This document shows positions 8,550 through 17,158 of a stretch of 64,000 bases of DNA, in pieces (position 1 is the first letter of the stretch; the number at the start of each line of letters is the position of its first letter). Origin of the DNA: an uncultured Chryseobacterium sp. (GTDB taxonomy: Bacteria; Bacteroidota; Bacteroidia; Flavobacteriales; Weeksellaceae); the NCBI GenBank assembly GCA_913774355.1, contig CAJYGB010000013.1, positions 29,162 through 93,161 on the forward strand, in the 5' to 3' direction. The notes under the pieces were generated by a model. The model saw only the letters and a program-made list of their open reading frames with translations, did not search any database and was not told the origin of the DNA. The translations under genes and the position numbers were made by a program.

Positions 8550-9461
8550 ATGGTCAACATTACCCATAAATCATCAACATTGCGAAAAGCAATTGCTACT
8601 GCCACCGTAAAAACCTCATCCGAAGCCACCATCCAAGCCATCCGGCAGCGGAAGGTTCCGAAAGGGGATATATTTGAATTTTCCAGGGCCGCCGCATTAT
8701 TTGCCGTAAAGAAAACAAGTGACGTCATCCCCGACTGCCATCCGCTGCCGGTAGAATATACGGCCATTACTTATCAGATTGAGGATTTGTCGGTTATCAT
8801 TTCGGTAGAAGTCCATACGATTTATAAAACCGGGGTGGAGGTGGAAGCCATGCACGGCGCATCGGTAGCCGCACTCGTGATGTATGACATGCTGAAGCCG
8901 ATCGATAAAAATGTGGAAATCCATAACATCAGGCTGCTGGAAAAAAAAGGGGGTAAATCCGGTAATAAAAAATACAGTACCGAAACTTTGAAAGCGGCTG
9001 TGGTGGTCTGTTCAGACAGTATTTACAATGGAGAGAATGAGGATACTTCGGGAAAAATAATTGTTCAGAAACTACAGGAACTTGAATTGGGTAATATTGA
9101 TTATCTTGTGGTTCCGGATGAGGTAAAAGAAATTCAGCAGGCACTTTCCACTTATAAAAATGATGGGATCAATCTGGTGATTTTCACCGGTGGGACCGGC
9201 ATTTCACCGCGGGATGTAACTCCTGATGCTTTATTGCCTATGATCGACAGGCAAATGCCCGGGATCATGGAAACGGCGAGGGCCTACGGGCAGGAACGTA
9301 TCAAAACGTCCATGCTTTCCAGAGGAATTGCAGGTTTCAGCGGAGATACTTTCGTCCTTACATTCCCTGGCTCCGAGAAAGGCGCCACCGAATATATGCA
9401 ATCTCTATTTCCGCAGGTGCTCCACGTTTTTGAAGTGAAAAAGGGAAAACGCCATGAGTGA
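8550..9461 (+). CDS. moaCB: Fused cyclic pyranopterin monophosphate synthase MoaC and MoaB/MogA-like protein
   Basis: Two Moco enzymes in one 303-residue chain. Residues 1-150 are MoaC, which completes conversion of the MoaA product to precursor Z: KGDIFEFSRAAALFAVKKTS, IPDCHPLP, TGVEVEAMHGASVAAL and LLEKKGGKSG match the family. Residues 155-303 are a MoaB/MogA molybdopterin-adenylyltransferase-like domain: VVCSDS, TGGTGISPRDVTPD and FPGSEKGATEY. The fusion is familiar in some Bacteroidetes. The 233-base spacer upstream argues for its own promoter; the downstream neighbour is the PaoABC-type enzyme that needs the cofactor. Confidence 0.95.
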   Translation: MVNITHKSSTLRKAIATATVKTSSEATIQAIRQRKVPKGDIFEFSRAAALFAVKKTSDVIPDCHPLPVEYTAITYQIEDLSVIISVEVHTIYKTGVEVEAMHGASVAALVMYDMLKPIDKNVEIHNIRLLEKKGGKSGNKKYSTETLKAAVVVCSDSIYNGENEDTSGKIIVQKLQELELGNIDYLVVPDEVKEIQQALSTYKNDGINLVIFTGGTGISPRDVTPDALLPMIDRQMPGIMETARAYGQERIKTSMLSRGIAGFSGDTFVLTFPGSEKGATEYMQSLFPQVLHVFEVKKGKRHE

Positions 9462-9589
9462 TAGTGTTATTGTTGATACTGCTGAACCATTTGATTTCAC
9501 CCGGAAAAATCTGTAGAATCTGTGCCAGATTGTTTTAAACTAAATTTAGATACATTCTTAATAACCGGAATGCATATTTTTAAATAAGC

Positions 9590-9721
9590 TAAAATCCCTC
9601 TGTCACAGCCGTAACCGTAAGGCATATGAAAAGATTTTAAGTGTAACGGAACACTGCGTTATAAGCTGTCCGTTTTTACATACCTCACTTTACCGTAATC
9701 CCCGATTACGGTTCTTTTTTT
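9590..9721 (+). promoter_or_regulatory. Candidate structured leader or attenuator before the molybdenum hydroxylase operon
   Basis: Between moaCB and the 2Fe-2S subunit gene. It contains tandem CCGTAA copies (9609 and 9615), a five-codon ORF (9626-9640), a hairpin from AACGGAACA (9652-9660) with TGTCCGTT (one bulged A), an alternative pairing of ACAGC (9605-9609) with GCTGT (9665-9669), and a strong terminator ending 32 bases before the start codon. Mutually exclusive helices before a terminator suggest conditional read-through, but a plain 3' UTR of moaCB is also possible. It does not resemble the Moco riboswitch as I know it. Confidence 0.35.
9692..9721 (+). terminator. Strong intrinsic terminator just upstream of paoA
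   Basis: Perfect eight-base stem CCGTAATC/GATTACGG with a CCC loop followed by TTCTTTTTTT. It lies 230 bases after the moaCB stop and only 32 bases before the next start codon. It may end the moaCB transcript or act as an attenuator of the following operon. Confidence 0.75.
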
Positions 9722-9753
9722 GCATACCCAATACAACATCAAAACTCAACATT

Positions 9754-10233
9754 ATGCTTGATCAGAATAATCAGTCGGTTGCCTTAACGGTAAACGGACA
9801 CCTGCACCGGCTTGAGCTCAGGCCCTGGGTTTCTCTTCTGGATACCCTCAGACACACCCTCAATCTTACCGGAACCAAAAAAGGATGCGACCACGGACAA
9901 TGCGGGGCGTGTACGGTATTGGTAGATGGCAAAAGAGTATTAAGCTGTCTTACTTTGGCGGTGATGAAAGATGGTTCTGAAATAACGACCATTGAAGGCA
10001 TTGGCAGTCCGGACAATTTACACCCGGTACAGAAAGCATTTATAGAGCATGATGCTTTCCAGTGCGGTTATTGCACACCCGGGCAGATTTGCAGTGCAGT
10101 AGGTATGCTCGAAGAAGGCAAGGCCAAAACCAGGGAAGATGTGCAGGACCTGATGAGCGGAAACCTTTGCCGCTGCGGAGCTAACAGAGGCATTATCAAT
10201 GCGATCATGTCGGTAAAAAACGAAACAGAATGA
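9754..10233 (+). CDS. paoA: 2Fe-2S subunit of a PaoABC-type molybdenum hydroxylase
   Basis: Small electron-transfer subunit, 159 residues. The N-terminal ferredoxin domain has GCDHGQCGACTVLVDGKRVLSC around residues 45-66. The C-terminal helical domain has CGYCTPGQIC and GNLCRCGANRGI for the second cluster. Unlike the periplasmic Escherichia coli PaoA, no Tat or Sec signal peptide is visible, so a cytoplasmic enzyme is expected. First gene of a three-gene operon; its stop overlaps the FAD subunit start by four bases. The symbol is by analogy with the PaoABC layout, supported by the 4Fe-4S motif of the next subunit. Confidence 0.9.
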   Translation: MLDQNNQSVALTVNGHLHRLELRPWVSLLDTLRHTLNLTGTKKGCDHGQCGACTVLVDGKRVLSCLTLAVMKDGSEITTIEGIGSPDNLHPVQKAFIEHDAFQCGYCTPGQICSAVGMLEEGKAKTREDVQDLMSGNLCRCGANRGIINAIMSVKNETE

Positions 10234-11249
10234 ACAACTTTTCCTACACTAAAATAAAAGAACTTTCCGATGCATCGGTATTGCTGAAAGACCATAAGGG
10301 CAACAAAGCCATTGCCGGCGGTACCAATATCGTCGATCTGATGAAATATTTCGTTGTAGAAGCAAATACCCTGGTAGATCTCAACGGAATTTCAGGAATG
10401 GATGCACTTACGGAAACGCAGACGGGCAGTGTACTTCTTGGTGCTTTAATGACCAATGCTGCAACGGCCTATCATCCTGTGATCGAAGAAAAATACCCTT
10501 TGCTTTCCAGAACAATTTTGGCGGGTGCTTCCGGACAGATCCGGAATATGGCGACCAACGGTGGGAATTTACTGCAGAAAACAAGGTGTTATTATTTTTA
10601 CGATCCACATGTGCCCTGCAACAAAAGAGAACCGGGCTCCGGATGTCCTGCTGTTAAAGGATATAACCGTATTCATGCGATTCTGGGACATTCTCAGGAT
10701 TGTATTGCCGTATTTCCTTCCGATATGTGCGTGGCGTTGGCGGCATTGAACGCAACCGTGCATGTGAAGAGCGCAGAAGGAAAGCGACAGATCGATTTTG
10801 AAGACTTTCACCGGCTGCCGGGAAACAGTCCGGAAACCGATAATAATCTGAAAGAAGGAGAAATTATCACCGCTATCGAACTCCCCAATGAGGACTTCTC
10901 ACAAAATTATTCCTATCTGAAACTAAGGGACAGAAGCTCCTATGCTTTTGCACTGGTCTCCGTAGCAACTGCATTCAAGATTGAAAATAATAGGATTACT
11001 GAAGCAAGGATTGCGTTAGGTGGCGTGGCACATAAGCCGTGGCGTTCGTATGAAGCTGAAGAGTATCTTAAAGGAAAATCGCCGGACAGGGAACATTTTG
11101 CCCAGGCAGCGGAGATTATTCTTGCAGATGCCAAAGGATTTAAACATAACCGTTTCAAAATTAAGCTTGCCAGAAAAGCCATCATCCGGAACTGTATGAT
11201 GGCCCTGGAACCTGATTCTCAGAGGCCGGGCGCAAAACCATCCCTGTAG
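10230..11249 (+). CDS. paoB: FAD-binding (and probably 4Fe-4S) subunit of the PaoABC-type enzyme
   Basis: A 339-residue FAD subunit of the CoxM/XDH family. The flavin-binding IAGGTNIVDLMKYF lies near residues 28-41 and a second glycine-rich segment, NMATNGGNLLQKTRC, near residues 105-119. After it comes the cysteine-rich insertion YYFYDPHVPCNKREPGSGC, with DC and MC further on, matching the extra 4Fe-4S site known from PaoB and 4-hydroxybenzoyl-CoA reductase-like FAD subunits. The C-terminal CO_deh_flav_C-like domain holds YLKLRDRSSYAFALVSVA. Overlap with paoA suggests coupled translation. Confidence 0.9.
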   Translation: MNNFSYTKIKELSDASVLLKDHKGNKAIAGGTNIVDLMKYFVVEANTLVDLNGISGMDALTETQTGSVLLGALMTNAATAYHPVIEEKYPLLSRTILAGASGQIRNMATNGGNLLQKTRCYYFYDPHVPCNKREPGSGCPAVKGYNRIHAILGHSQDCIAVFPSDMCVALAALNATVHVKSAEGKRQIDFEDFHRLPGNSPETDNNLKEGEIITAIELPNEDFSQNYSYLKLRDRSSYAFALVSVATAFKIENNRITEARIALGGVAHKPWRSYEAEEYLKGKSPDREHFAQAAEIILADAKGFKHNRFKIKLARKAIIRNCMMALEPDSQRPGAKPSL

Positions 11250-11278
11250 TTATTCCAACACCAAACCAGAAATCATTT

Positions 11279-13519
11279 ATGAAAAATTTACCATCGATAG
11301 GACAGCCGCATAACCGCCTGGAAGGCGCTCTTAAAGTTACCGGCAGCGCAAAATATGCCGGCGATTACAATACGGACGGTCTTTTATACGGCTATGTGGT
11401 CAACAGCACCATAACCAAAGGGAAAATTAAAAACATCGACACTTCGGAAGTTAAAAAACTGGACGGGGTCATTGAAATATTAACGCATGAGAACAGACCC
11501 TCTACTGCCTGGTTCGATTTCCAGTATGCGGATATGGATGCTCCTCCGGGAACGGTTTTCAAACCCCTGAAAGATAATATTATCCGCTATAATGGGCAGC
11601 CGATTGCCCTGGTAATTGCCGAAACATTTGAAATGGCCAGATATGCGGCAGCTAAAATCACTGTTGAATATGAAACCGAAGGATTTAGTACAGAAATGGC
11701 TGCCAATCTTGAAAAAGCCCGCGATCCTAAAAAAGGACTCGCTTCTCTGCTTAAACCGCCTCCGCCAAAACCGAAAGGCGATTTTGATAAAGCCTACAAA
11801 GAATCTTTTGCAAAAACAGACAGCCGGTTCAGTCATGGTACAGAACATCATAACCCGATGGAACTTTTTGCATCTACGGTGATTTACGAAGGCGAAGGCA
11901 AATTAAAAATTTACGATAAAACCCAGGGGACCATTAATTCCCAGATGTACGTAGCGAATGTTTTCGGGCTTAAAATGAAAAATGTACAGGTGATTTCGCC
12001 CTTTGTCGGCGGAGGGTTCGGATCCGGACTCCGGCCGCAGCACCAGCTGTTTATGGCGGTGATGGCTTCCCTGTATTTAAAAAGGAATGTTAGGGTAACG
12101 CTGGACCGTGCGCAGATGTACATGATCGGCCACCGTCCGCCCACGATGCAGCATACCAAATTCGGAGCGGATGAAAATGGAAAGGTAAATGCCATATTTC
12201 ACGAAGCAACCGGTGAAACCTCACAGTTTGAAGATTATGTGGAAATTGTCGTCAACTGGGCCAATATGCTGTATCCCGCAAAAAATACACTATTAAAACA
12301 CAAAGTAATTCCATTGGACGTATACAGTCCTCTGGACATGCGCGCACCTGGAGGAAGTACCGGAATGCATGCCATTGAAGTTACCATGGATGAAATTGCT
12401 TATCAGCTGAATATTGATCCTGTAGAGCTGAGGCTCATCAATTATTCGATGGTCGACCAAAGCAGCGAAAAGGAATATTCCAGCAAGGAACTGAAAGAAT
12501 GTTATCTGCAGGGTGCAAAGCAGTTCGGCTGGGATCAGCGCAATCCGGTTCCGCGAAGCATGAAGCGTGGCAATAAGCTGATAGGGTATGGAATGGCCAC
12601 CGGGATCTGGGATGCCAACCGTATTCTTGGCAGAGCTGAAGCCATCCTTACTGCAGATGGAAAAGTAGAGGTTAAAAGTGCCGTTACCGATATCGGAACG
12701 GGAACATTAACCGTAATGACGCAGATCGCGGCCGATCAGCTGGGATTGCCGGTGGAAGAAGTTACCTTTTCTTATGCTGACAGCAAAATGCCATTTGCTC
12801 CGATCCAGGGAGGATCTTTTACCACAGCTACGGTGGGTCCTGCTGTGAAGGCCGCCTGCGAAGCTTTAAATAAAAAACTGCTGAAAATAGCAAAATCGAT
12901 GGAAAAATCGGTGTTTGCCGACACAAAACTGGAAGAGGTGGCATTCATGAACCGTTATATTATGCTTAAAAGTGATCCTGAAAAGAAAATCAGTTATGAT
13001 GAAATTATGAAGCACAACGACGGAAAGGAAATCCGCACGAAAAATTCGGCCATGCCTAATCCCCTGACGTCCGGAAAAAAGGCGAGGGCCGTTCACAGTG
13101 CGGTCTTTGTAGAAGTGGAAGTGGATGAAGAACTGGGCGTGATCGAAGTGAAAAGAGCCTTAACGGCAGTAGCTGCCGGAAGGATTATCAACCCTAAAAC
13201 GGCCGAAAGCCAGCTGCTGGGAGGGATGATCTGGGGAATCAGCAAAGCGCTCCACGAAGAGACGATTACCGATCATACACTTGGTAAATACATGAATGAT
13301 GACCTGGCGGAATACCATATTCCTGTTCATGCGGATATTCATGATTTGCAGGTGTTATTTATCAAGGAAGAGGATAATTTCGTAAATGATCTCGGTATAA
13401 AAGGGGTCGGAGAAATAGGTGGGGTCGGCATGCCGCCGGCAATTACCAATGCAGTTTATCATGCCACCGGCAAAAGAATTTACGACCTGCCGATCCATTT
13501 TGATTACCTGCTGGAGTAA
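11279..13519 (+). CDS. paoC: Molybdopterin-binding catalytic subunit of the PaoABC-type enzyme
   Basis: A 746-residue catalytic subunit of the xanthine dehydrogenase family, using the family fold from start to end: LEGALKVTGSAKYAGDY at the N terminus, FVGGGFGSGLRPQ (glycine loop) near residue 243, MRAPGGSTGMHAIE near 360, and the C-terminal GVGEIGGVGMPPAITNAV bearing the catalytic Glu. PaoABC oxidises a broad set of aldehydes and binds molybdopterin cytosine dinucleotide; aldehyde detoxification is a reasonable but unproven role here. No signal peptide. A GGGC-TTCG-GCCC terminator follows 23 bases after the stop. Confidence 0.92.
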   Translation: MKNLPSIGQPHNRLEGALKVTGSAKYAGDYNTDGLLYGYVVNSTITKGKIKNIDTSEVKKLDGVIEILTHENRPSTAWFDFQYADMDAPPGTVFKPLKDNIIRYNGQPIALVIAETFEMARYAAAKITVEYETEGFSTEMAANLEKARDPKKGLASLLKPPPPKPKGDFDKAYKESFAKTDSRFSHGTEHHNPMELFASTVIYEGEGKLKIYDKTQGTINSQMYVANVFGLKMKNVQVISPFVGGGFGSGLRPQHQLFMAVMASLYLKRNVRVTLDRAQMYMIGHRPPTMQHTKFGADENGKVNAIFHEATGETSQFEDYVEIVVNWANMLYPAKNTLLKHKVIPLDVYSPLDMRAPGGSTGMHAIEVTMDEIAYQLNIDPVELRLINYSMVDQSSEKEYSSKELKECYLQGAKQFGWDQRNPVPRSMKRGNKLIGYGMATGIWDANRILGRAEAILTADGKVEVKSAVTDIGTGTLTVMTQIAADQLGLPVEEVTFSYADSKMPFAPIQGGSFTTATVGPAVKAACEALNKKLLKIAKSMEKSVFADTKLEEVAFMNRYIMLKSDPEKKISYDEIMKHNDGKEIRTKNSAMPNPLTSGKKARAVHSAVFVEVEVDEELGVIEVKRALTAVAAGRIINPKTAESQLLGGMIWGISKALHEETITDHTLGKYMNDDLAEYHIPVHADIHDLQVLFIKEEDNFVNDLGIKGVGEIGGVGMPPAITNAVYHATGKRIYDLPIHFDYLLE

Positions 13520-13542
13520 TAATTTCGATAATCAACAGAAAC

Positions 13543-13561
13543 GGGCTTCGGCCCTTTTTTT
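13543..13561 (+). terminator. Terminator of the paoABC operon
   Basis: Perfect GGGC-TTCG-GCCC tetraloop hairpin followed by seven T. It lies 23 bases after the catalytic subunit stop. The rest of the spacer to the convergent desulfurase gene shows nothing else. Confidence 0.85.
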
Positions 13562-13779
13562 ATGTACGATATTTAAATTGAAAGAAACTTGTAGATTTTG
13601 TGCATTATACTGCTTTAATTTAACACATAGGTCACAGAAAAAGACTTTGATGCATTGCGTATATCTTAGAAAAAAGATTAAATAAGCTTTTGCGAACTTA
13701 TCTGGAGTGTAATATTCAGCTTTACTAAACAGAATGTATGTCTTTTTAAATCTTTTGTGGTAAAATTTTTCCGGTCATT

Positions 13780-14913
13780 TTACCTGAACTGCGCCACCAA
13801 TTCCGAAATTCTCCTGACCACAACATCAATTTCCTCTTTTGTATTATCTTTTCCCAGGCTGAACCTGATGGAGCACAAAGCATCCTCGTCATTTAATCCC
13901 AAACCTTTAAGCACATGCGACGGTTCGGTAGTTACCGAAGAACAGGCCGATCCGCTGGATACTGAAATATGCTGTAAAGCCATAATCAGCTGTTCTGAGA
14001 ATACATTTTTAAATACCACGTTCGTGGTATTGAAAATCCGGTGCCTGAGGGAGCCATTTACTGAGGTCCCGTCAATAGCCAGCAGTCTGTTTTCCAGTCT
14101 GTCACGGAGGTTTTTTACATAAGCGGCATGGTGATCCATGCTTTCTTTGGCTATTTCACATGCTTTCGCCATCCCGATAATTCCCGGCACATTCAAAGTG
14201 CCGCTTCGCCTGTTTTTCTGCTGTCCGCCGCCGGTGATCTGGGAACTCAAATACTTTTTTACGTCTTTCGAAACATACAGGGCACCGATGCCTTTCGGTC
14301 CGTAAAACTTATGAGCGGAAAAAGCCATCAGATCGATTCCCAACTCCTGGACATTTACCGGGATTTTTCCTACAGCCTGAGTGGCATCACACAATAAAAA
14401 AGCACCTTTAGCGTGTACGAGTTCGCTGATTTCTTTAATATACTGAATGGTTCCCGTTTCATTATTCACCAACATGACGCTGACAAGAAGGGTTTTACCT
14501 GTAATGGCCTGTTCAAGAAGGTCAAGATCAGCCAGCCCATCGTTTTGAACCGGAAGAATGGAGCAGTTTAAATGACTTTTTTCCGCATGATCTTTCACCG
14601 TATCCAGAACCGCTTTGTGTTCCGTACACAAAGTCACCAGATGATTTCTTTCGCCATGAGAAATCCCCCGAATGGCAAGATTGATAGATTCCGTTGCTCC
14701 GGAAGTAAATATAATCTCATTCGTACGGCATCCGATAAGATCGGCTACTTGTCTGAAGGCCTCTTCAATATATTCATCAACGGTAAGTCCCGCGAGATGG
14801 CTGCTACCGGGATTTTCGTAATGTTCCGTGAAGAAAGGAATCATGGCTTCCAATACGTTTCCGTCAAGTTTCGTGGTCGCGTTATGATCGAGATAAATAT
14901 TGTGGGAAATCAT
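13780..14913 (-). CDS. Cysteine desulfurase family protein (NifS/IscS-like)
   Basis: A 377-residue PLP enzyme that takes sulfur from cysteine. Seen: N-terminal YLDHNATTK, FTSGATESINLAIRG near residue 69, the PLP Lys202 in SAHKFYGPKG, and the persulfide Cys324 in SSGSACSSVTTEPSHVL, where the short loop with Ser-Ala-Cys-Ser-Ser is group I-like. No iscU or other Fe-S assembly gene is next to it. Convergent with the paoABC operon and near an XdhC-like gene, it may provide the sulfido sulfur for Moco, as the dedicated NifS-type partners of XdhC do elsewhere. That role is inferred from position only. Confidence 0.9.
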   Translation of the reverse strand: MISHNIYLDHNATTKLDGNVLEAMIPFFTEHYENPGSSHLAGLTVDEYIEEAFRQVADLIGCRTNEIIFTSGATESINLAIRGISHGERNHLVTLCTEHKAVLDTVKDHAEKSHLNCSILPVQNDGLADLDLLEQAITGKTLLVSVMLVNNETGTIQYIKEISELVHAKGAFLLCDATQAVGKIPVNVQELGIDLMAFSAHKFYGPKGIGALYVSKDVKKYLSSQITGGGQQKNRRSGTLNVPGIIGMAKACEIAKESMDHHAAYVKNLRDRLENRLLAIDGTSVNGSLRHRIFNTTNVVFKNVFSEQLIMALQHISVSSGSACSSVTTEPSHVLKGLGLNDEDALCSIRFSLGKDNTKEEIDVVVRRISELVAQFR

Positions 14914-15270
14914 ATCAATATAAGGAAGCGTTTCTGTTCATGAATTATAAATATACGGAATTCTTTTGGAAGAAGGATAAAAGCAATCGGGCTGGGCGAA
15001 GACACGATTTGTTTATTGAAAATAATCAGCATGGATCATCAAAAATATCCAGGAGCAAGGTAGCACCAATCCGTCTCCTTTTTTAAATCATGAGGTTGAT
15101 AAGAAACCAAAAAGTATACATTTTCTGATCAGTTTTTTGCTTCATTTCATGTAAAATATACCGATTATGGTTAGCTGATTATTCTTAATATCGTTAATTT
15201 TATTGCTTTAGATTGATAATATCAGGTAATTTTTTTAATTTTACCTAAAAAATACAGCAATAATCACTAT
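14914..15270. other. Divergent spacer between desulfurase and Crp-type gene, with small palindromes
   Basis: No gene seen. Close to the Crp-type start are a perfect palindrome TGATAATATCA (15214-15224) and an inverted repeat AGGTAA/TTACCT (15224-15229 and 15241-15246), AT-rich but placed where an autoregulatory operator could be. The remainder shows no recognisable element. Confidence 0.3.
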
Positions 15271-15867
15271 ATGATTATATCAGAAGAGATTTTATTTGAA
15301 TACGGAGCCGTACTGCAGGATTTTATGCAGGATGAATATATCTTCAGGGAAGGAGGGCAGTCTCAATTTTATTTTCAGATAAGGACAGGCGTGGTAAAGC
15401 TCAATAATTTTTTTGAGGACGGTAAAGAATTCGTACACGGTTTTCCGTACGATGGGCATTGCTTTGGTGAAATCTATCTGCTGACGGAAAAGCAGTATGC
15501 CATGAACGCCATTGCCGTAACAGGCTGTACCATAATCAAACTGAATAAAACAGCATATCTGAAAATGGTTCATGAAAATCCACAGCTTTTTTTCAAAATC
15601 AACCGTTATACTGCGGAAAGGCTGCATTTCCGGTATCTGGTTTCCTCTTTCTTGGCCATTCTCGATCCCCAGATCAAGATCCAGAAGCTTCTTGACCATC
15701 TCAAAAGTTATTTCGGATATCAGGAAAAGTACAGCTTTCTCGTTCCCTTCACAAGATACCAGCTGGCATCCCTTACCGGAATGCGCGTAGAAACCCTCAT
15801 CCGAACCGTAAAAAAAATGGAAAAACTGAACATTGTCAGGATTGATAACACGAAAATTTATTATTAA
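15271..15867 (+). CDS. Crp/Fnr family transcriptional regulator
   Basis: A 198-residue regulator: an N-terminal cyclic-nucleotide-binding-like beta barrel (DEYIFREGGQSQFYFQIRTG, about residues 26-45, then HCFGEIYLL) and a C-terminal winged helix with YQLASLTGMRVETLIRTVKK near residues 165-184. No Fnr-type N-terminal cysteine cluster is present, and the usual cAMP-contacting Arg is not clearly in place, so the ligand is unknown. It lies between the Moco region and the ilv operon, transcribed towards ilv but separated by about 390 bases that contain a separate promoter; it need not regulate either. Confidence 0.9.
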   Translation: MIISEEILFEYGAVLQDFMQDEYIFREGGQSQFYFQIRTGVVKLNNFFEDGKEFVHGFPYDGHCFGEIYLLTEKQYAMNAIAVTGCTIIKLNKTAYLKMVHENPQLFFKINRYTAERLHFRYLVSSFLAILDPQIKIQKLLDHLKSYFGYQEKYSFLVPFTRYQLASLTGMRVETLIRTVKKMEKLNIVRIDNTKIYY

Positions 15868-16059
15868 GGTTCTATAACGAAAAGATAGTCATCAAAATTC
15901 AGACATCGTAGTTTTTGTAAGTTCCATCTGTTGAAAATCAATATTTTATATACAATAATTAAATTGATGAGTATCGTAAAATATATTGGTTTTTTACAAT
16001 ATTCTGTAGCTTAAACGAATAATTTTTGATGAAAATTTAAAATTTTTGAAAATTAATTA

Positions 16060-16067
16060 TACATTTG
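16060..16067 (+). promoter_or_regulatory. -7 box of the ilv leader promoter
   Basis: TACATTTG fits the Bacteroidetes TAnnTTTG consensus, 18 bases before the leader peptide start codon. No convincing TTTG at the usual 19-21 base distance was seen upstream. Confidence 0.5.
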
Positions 16068-16084
16068 TACCATAAATATAAAAA

Positions 16085-16156
16085 ATGAACCACACGATTA
16101 TCATTATTGTCATTTTTATCATTATCGGACTGCCGGTGATGAGTAATGGCTCGTGA
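16085..16156 (+). CDS. ilvL: Isoleucine-rich leader peptide of the ilv operon
   Basis: A 23-codon ORF beginning ATGAACCAC. Codons 5-14 read TIIIIVIFIII after the initial MNH: eight Ile, one Val and one Phe from residue 5 to 14, with further Leu and Val codons before the stop. Such a run lets ribosomes sense charged tRNA-Ile (and Val/Leu). The stop codon lies just after the segment that forms the antiterminator with the downstream terminator arm. The structural genes for branched-chain amino acid synthesis follow directly. The ORF is too short for usual gene callers. The symbol is by function and position. Confidence 0.88.
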   Translation: MNHTIIIIVIFIIIGLPVMSNGS

Positions 16157-16209
16157 TAATTGTTGAAAAAATAACACAAACCATTCTCATCACGGGAATG
16201 GTTTTTTTT
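16121..16209 (+). promoter_or_regulatory. Transcription attenuator of the ilv operon
   Basis: Four interacting segments. Segment 1 ATTATC (16121-16126) can pair with GATAAT (16155-16160). Segment 2 TGATGAGTAATGG (16137-16149) pairs with segment 3 CCATTCTCATCA (16181-16192): 12 base pairs with one bulged T. The terminator is AACCATTC (16179-16186) with GAATGGTT (16196-16203) plus a T run. Segment 3 is shared, so antiterminator and terminator exclude each other. A ribosome stalled on the Ile codons covers segment 1 and frees segment 2; one that reaches the stop covers segment 2. Confidence 0.88.
16179..16209 (+). terminator. Attenuator terminator of the ilv operon
   Basis: Eight-base perfect stem AACCATTC/GAATGGTT, nine-base loop, then TTTTTT. 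It lies 47 bases before ilvE. Confidence 0.88.
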
Positions 16210-16255
16210 ATTTCCTGAATGTAAAGAATAAATAAAATAAAAAAACCAGTACAAC

Positions 16256-17158
16256 ATGTATTACAATGATGACAGTGTTCTCTTTTTCGATGGAGAGTAT
16301 GTAAAAGCAAAAGATGCAAAAACCGACTTATACGGGCAATCCTTACATTATGGCTATGCCGTGTTTGAGGGGATCAAATCTTATAAAACCGCAAACGGTA
16401 CCCGGATTTTCAAAGCAGAAGAACATTACGACAGGCTCAGGAAATCAGCCGAAGCGATGATGATGCCTTTCAATTATTCCACGGAAGAAATGGTAGAAGC
16501 GACGTACAGACTGCTGGAAATGAACAAACTGGAAAATGCTTACATCCGTCCGATCGTGATCTGCTCGCCGAATATGGCATTATCCAAAGGGCAGAAAAGC
16601 TATCTTGTAATCGAAGTCTGGAATTGGGACAACGGCTATCTCGCCAACAAAATGAGGATCATGACCTCTTCTTTCCAACGTCCGAATCCAAAGGCTTTCA
16701 AAGTGGAAGCAAAGGTGAGCGGCCATTATGTAAACTCCATTCTGGCCTGCCAGGAAGCCAAGGACAAAGGCTTTGATGAAGCGCTGGTGCTGGACGAAAA
16801 CGGGAATGTGGCGGAAAGCTCCGGAGCCAATGTATTTTACGAAAAAGACGGAAAACTGTTCACGCCGGCCAAAGGCAATATCCTTCCGGGAATCACACGG
16901 GCTACGGTCTTTCAGATCTGTGATAACCTGGGAATACCGGCAGAGGAAAAATTCTTCAAACCGGAAGAAATGCAGGGTGCGGATGCCGGATTCTTCTGTG
17001 GGACGGCAGCTGAAATTGTCGCCTTGGATTCTTTAGACAATATCCCTTTTAAACTGGATTGGGAAAACAGCCTTTCCGCCAAAGTACAGCAGGCCTATCG
17101 CCATCTCGTGCTGGAAGAGGATTATGCTTACCTGAAAAACCAAGCCCTATATGTGTAA
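16256..17158 (+). CDS. ilvE: Branched-chain amino acid aminotransferase IlvE
   Basis: PLP class IV transaminase performing the last step of Ile, Val and Leu synthesis with 2-oxoglutarate/glutamate. The 300 residues show [18 protein letters not shown] near residue 27, the lysine-bearing [17 protein letters not shown] near 153, and the class IV signature around [17 protein letters not shown] and LPGITRATV. First structural gene after the attenuator; its stop overlaps the ilvD start by eight bases. Confidence 0.95.
   Translation: MYYNDDSVLFFDGEYVKAKDAKTDLYGQSLHYGYAVFEGIKSYKTANGTRIFKAEEHYDRLRKSAEAMMMPFNYSTEEMVEATYRLLEMNKLENAYIRPIVICSPNMALSKGQKSYLVIEVWNWDNGYLANKMRIMTSSFQRPNPKAFKVEAKVSGHYVNSILACQEAKDKGFDEALVLDENGNVAESSGANVFYEKDGKLFTPAKGNILPGITRATVFQICDNLGIPAEEKFFKPEEMQGADAGFFCGTAAEIVALDSLDNIPFKLDWENSLSAKVQQAYRHLVLEEDYAYLKNQALYV

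Noticed and set aside
9590-9721. Moco riboswitch upstream of paoA
   Set aside because: The known consensus could not be matched by eye, so only a generic structured-leader call is made.
16057-16319. Minus-strand frames across the ilv leader region
   Set aside because: They are antisense to the leader peptide, terminator and ilvE start and encode nothing recognisable.
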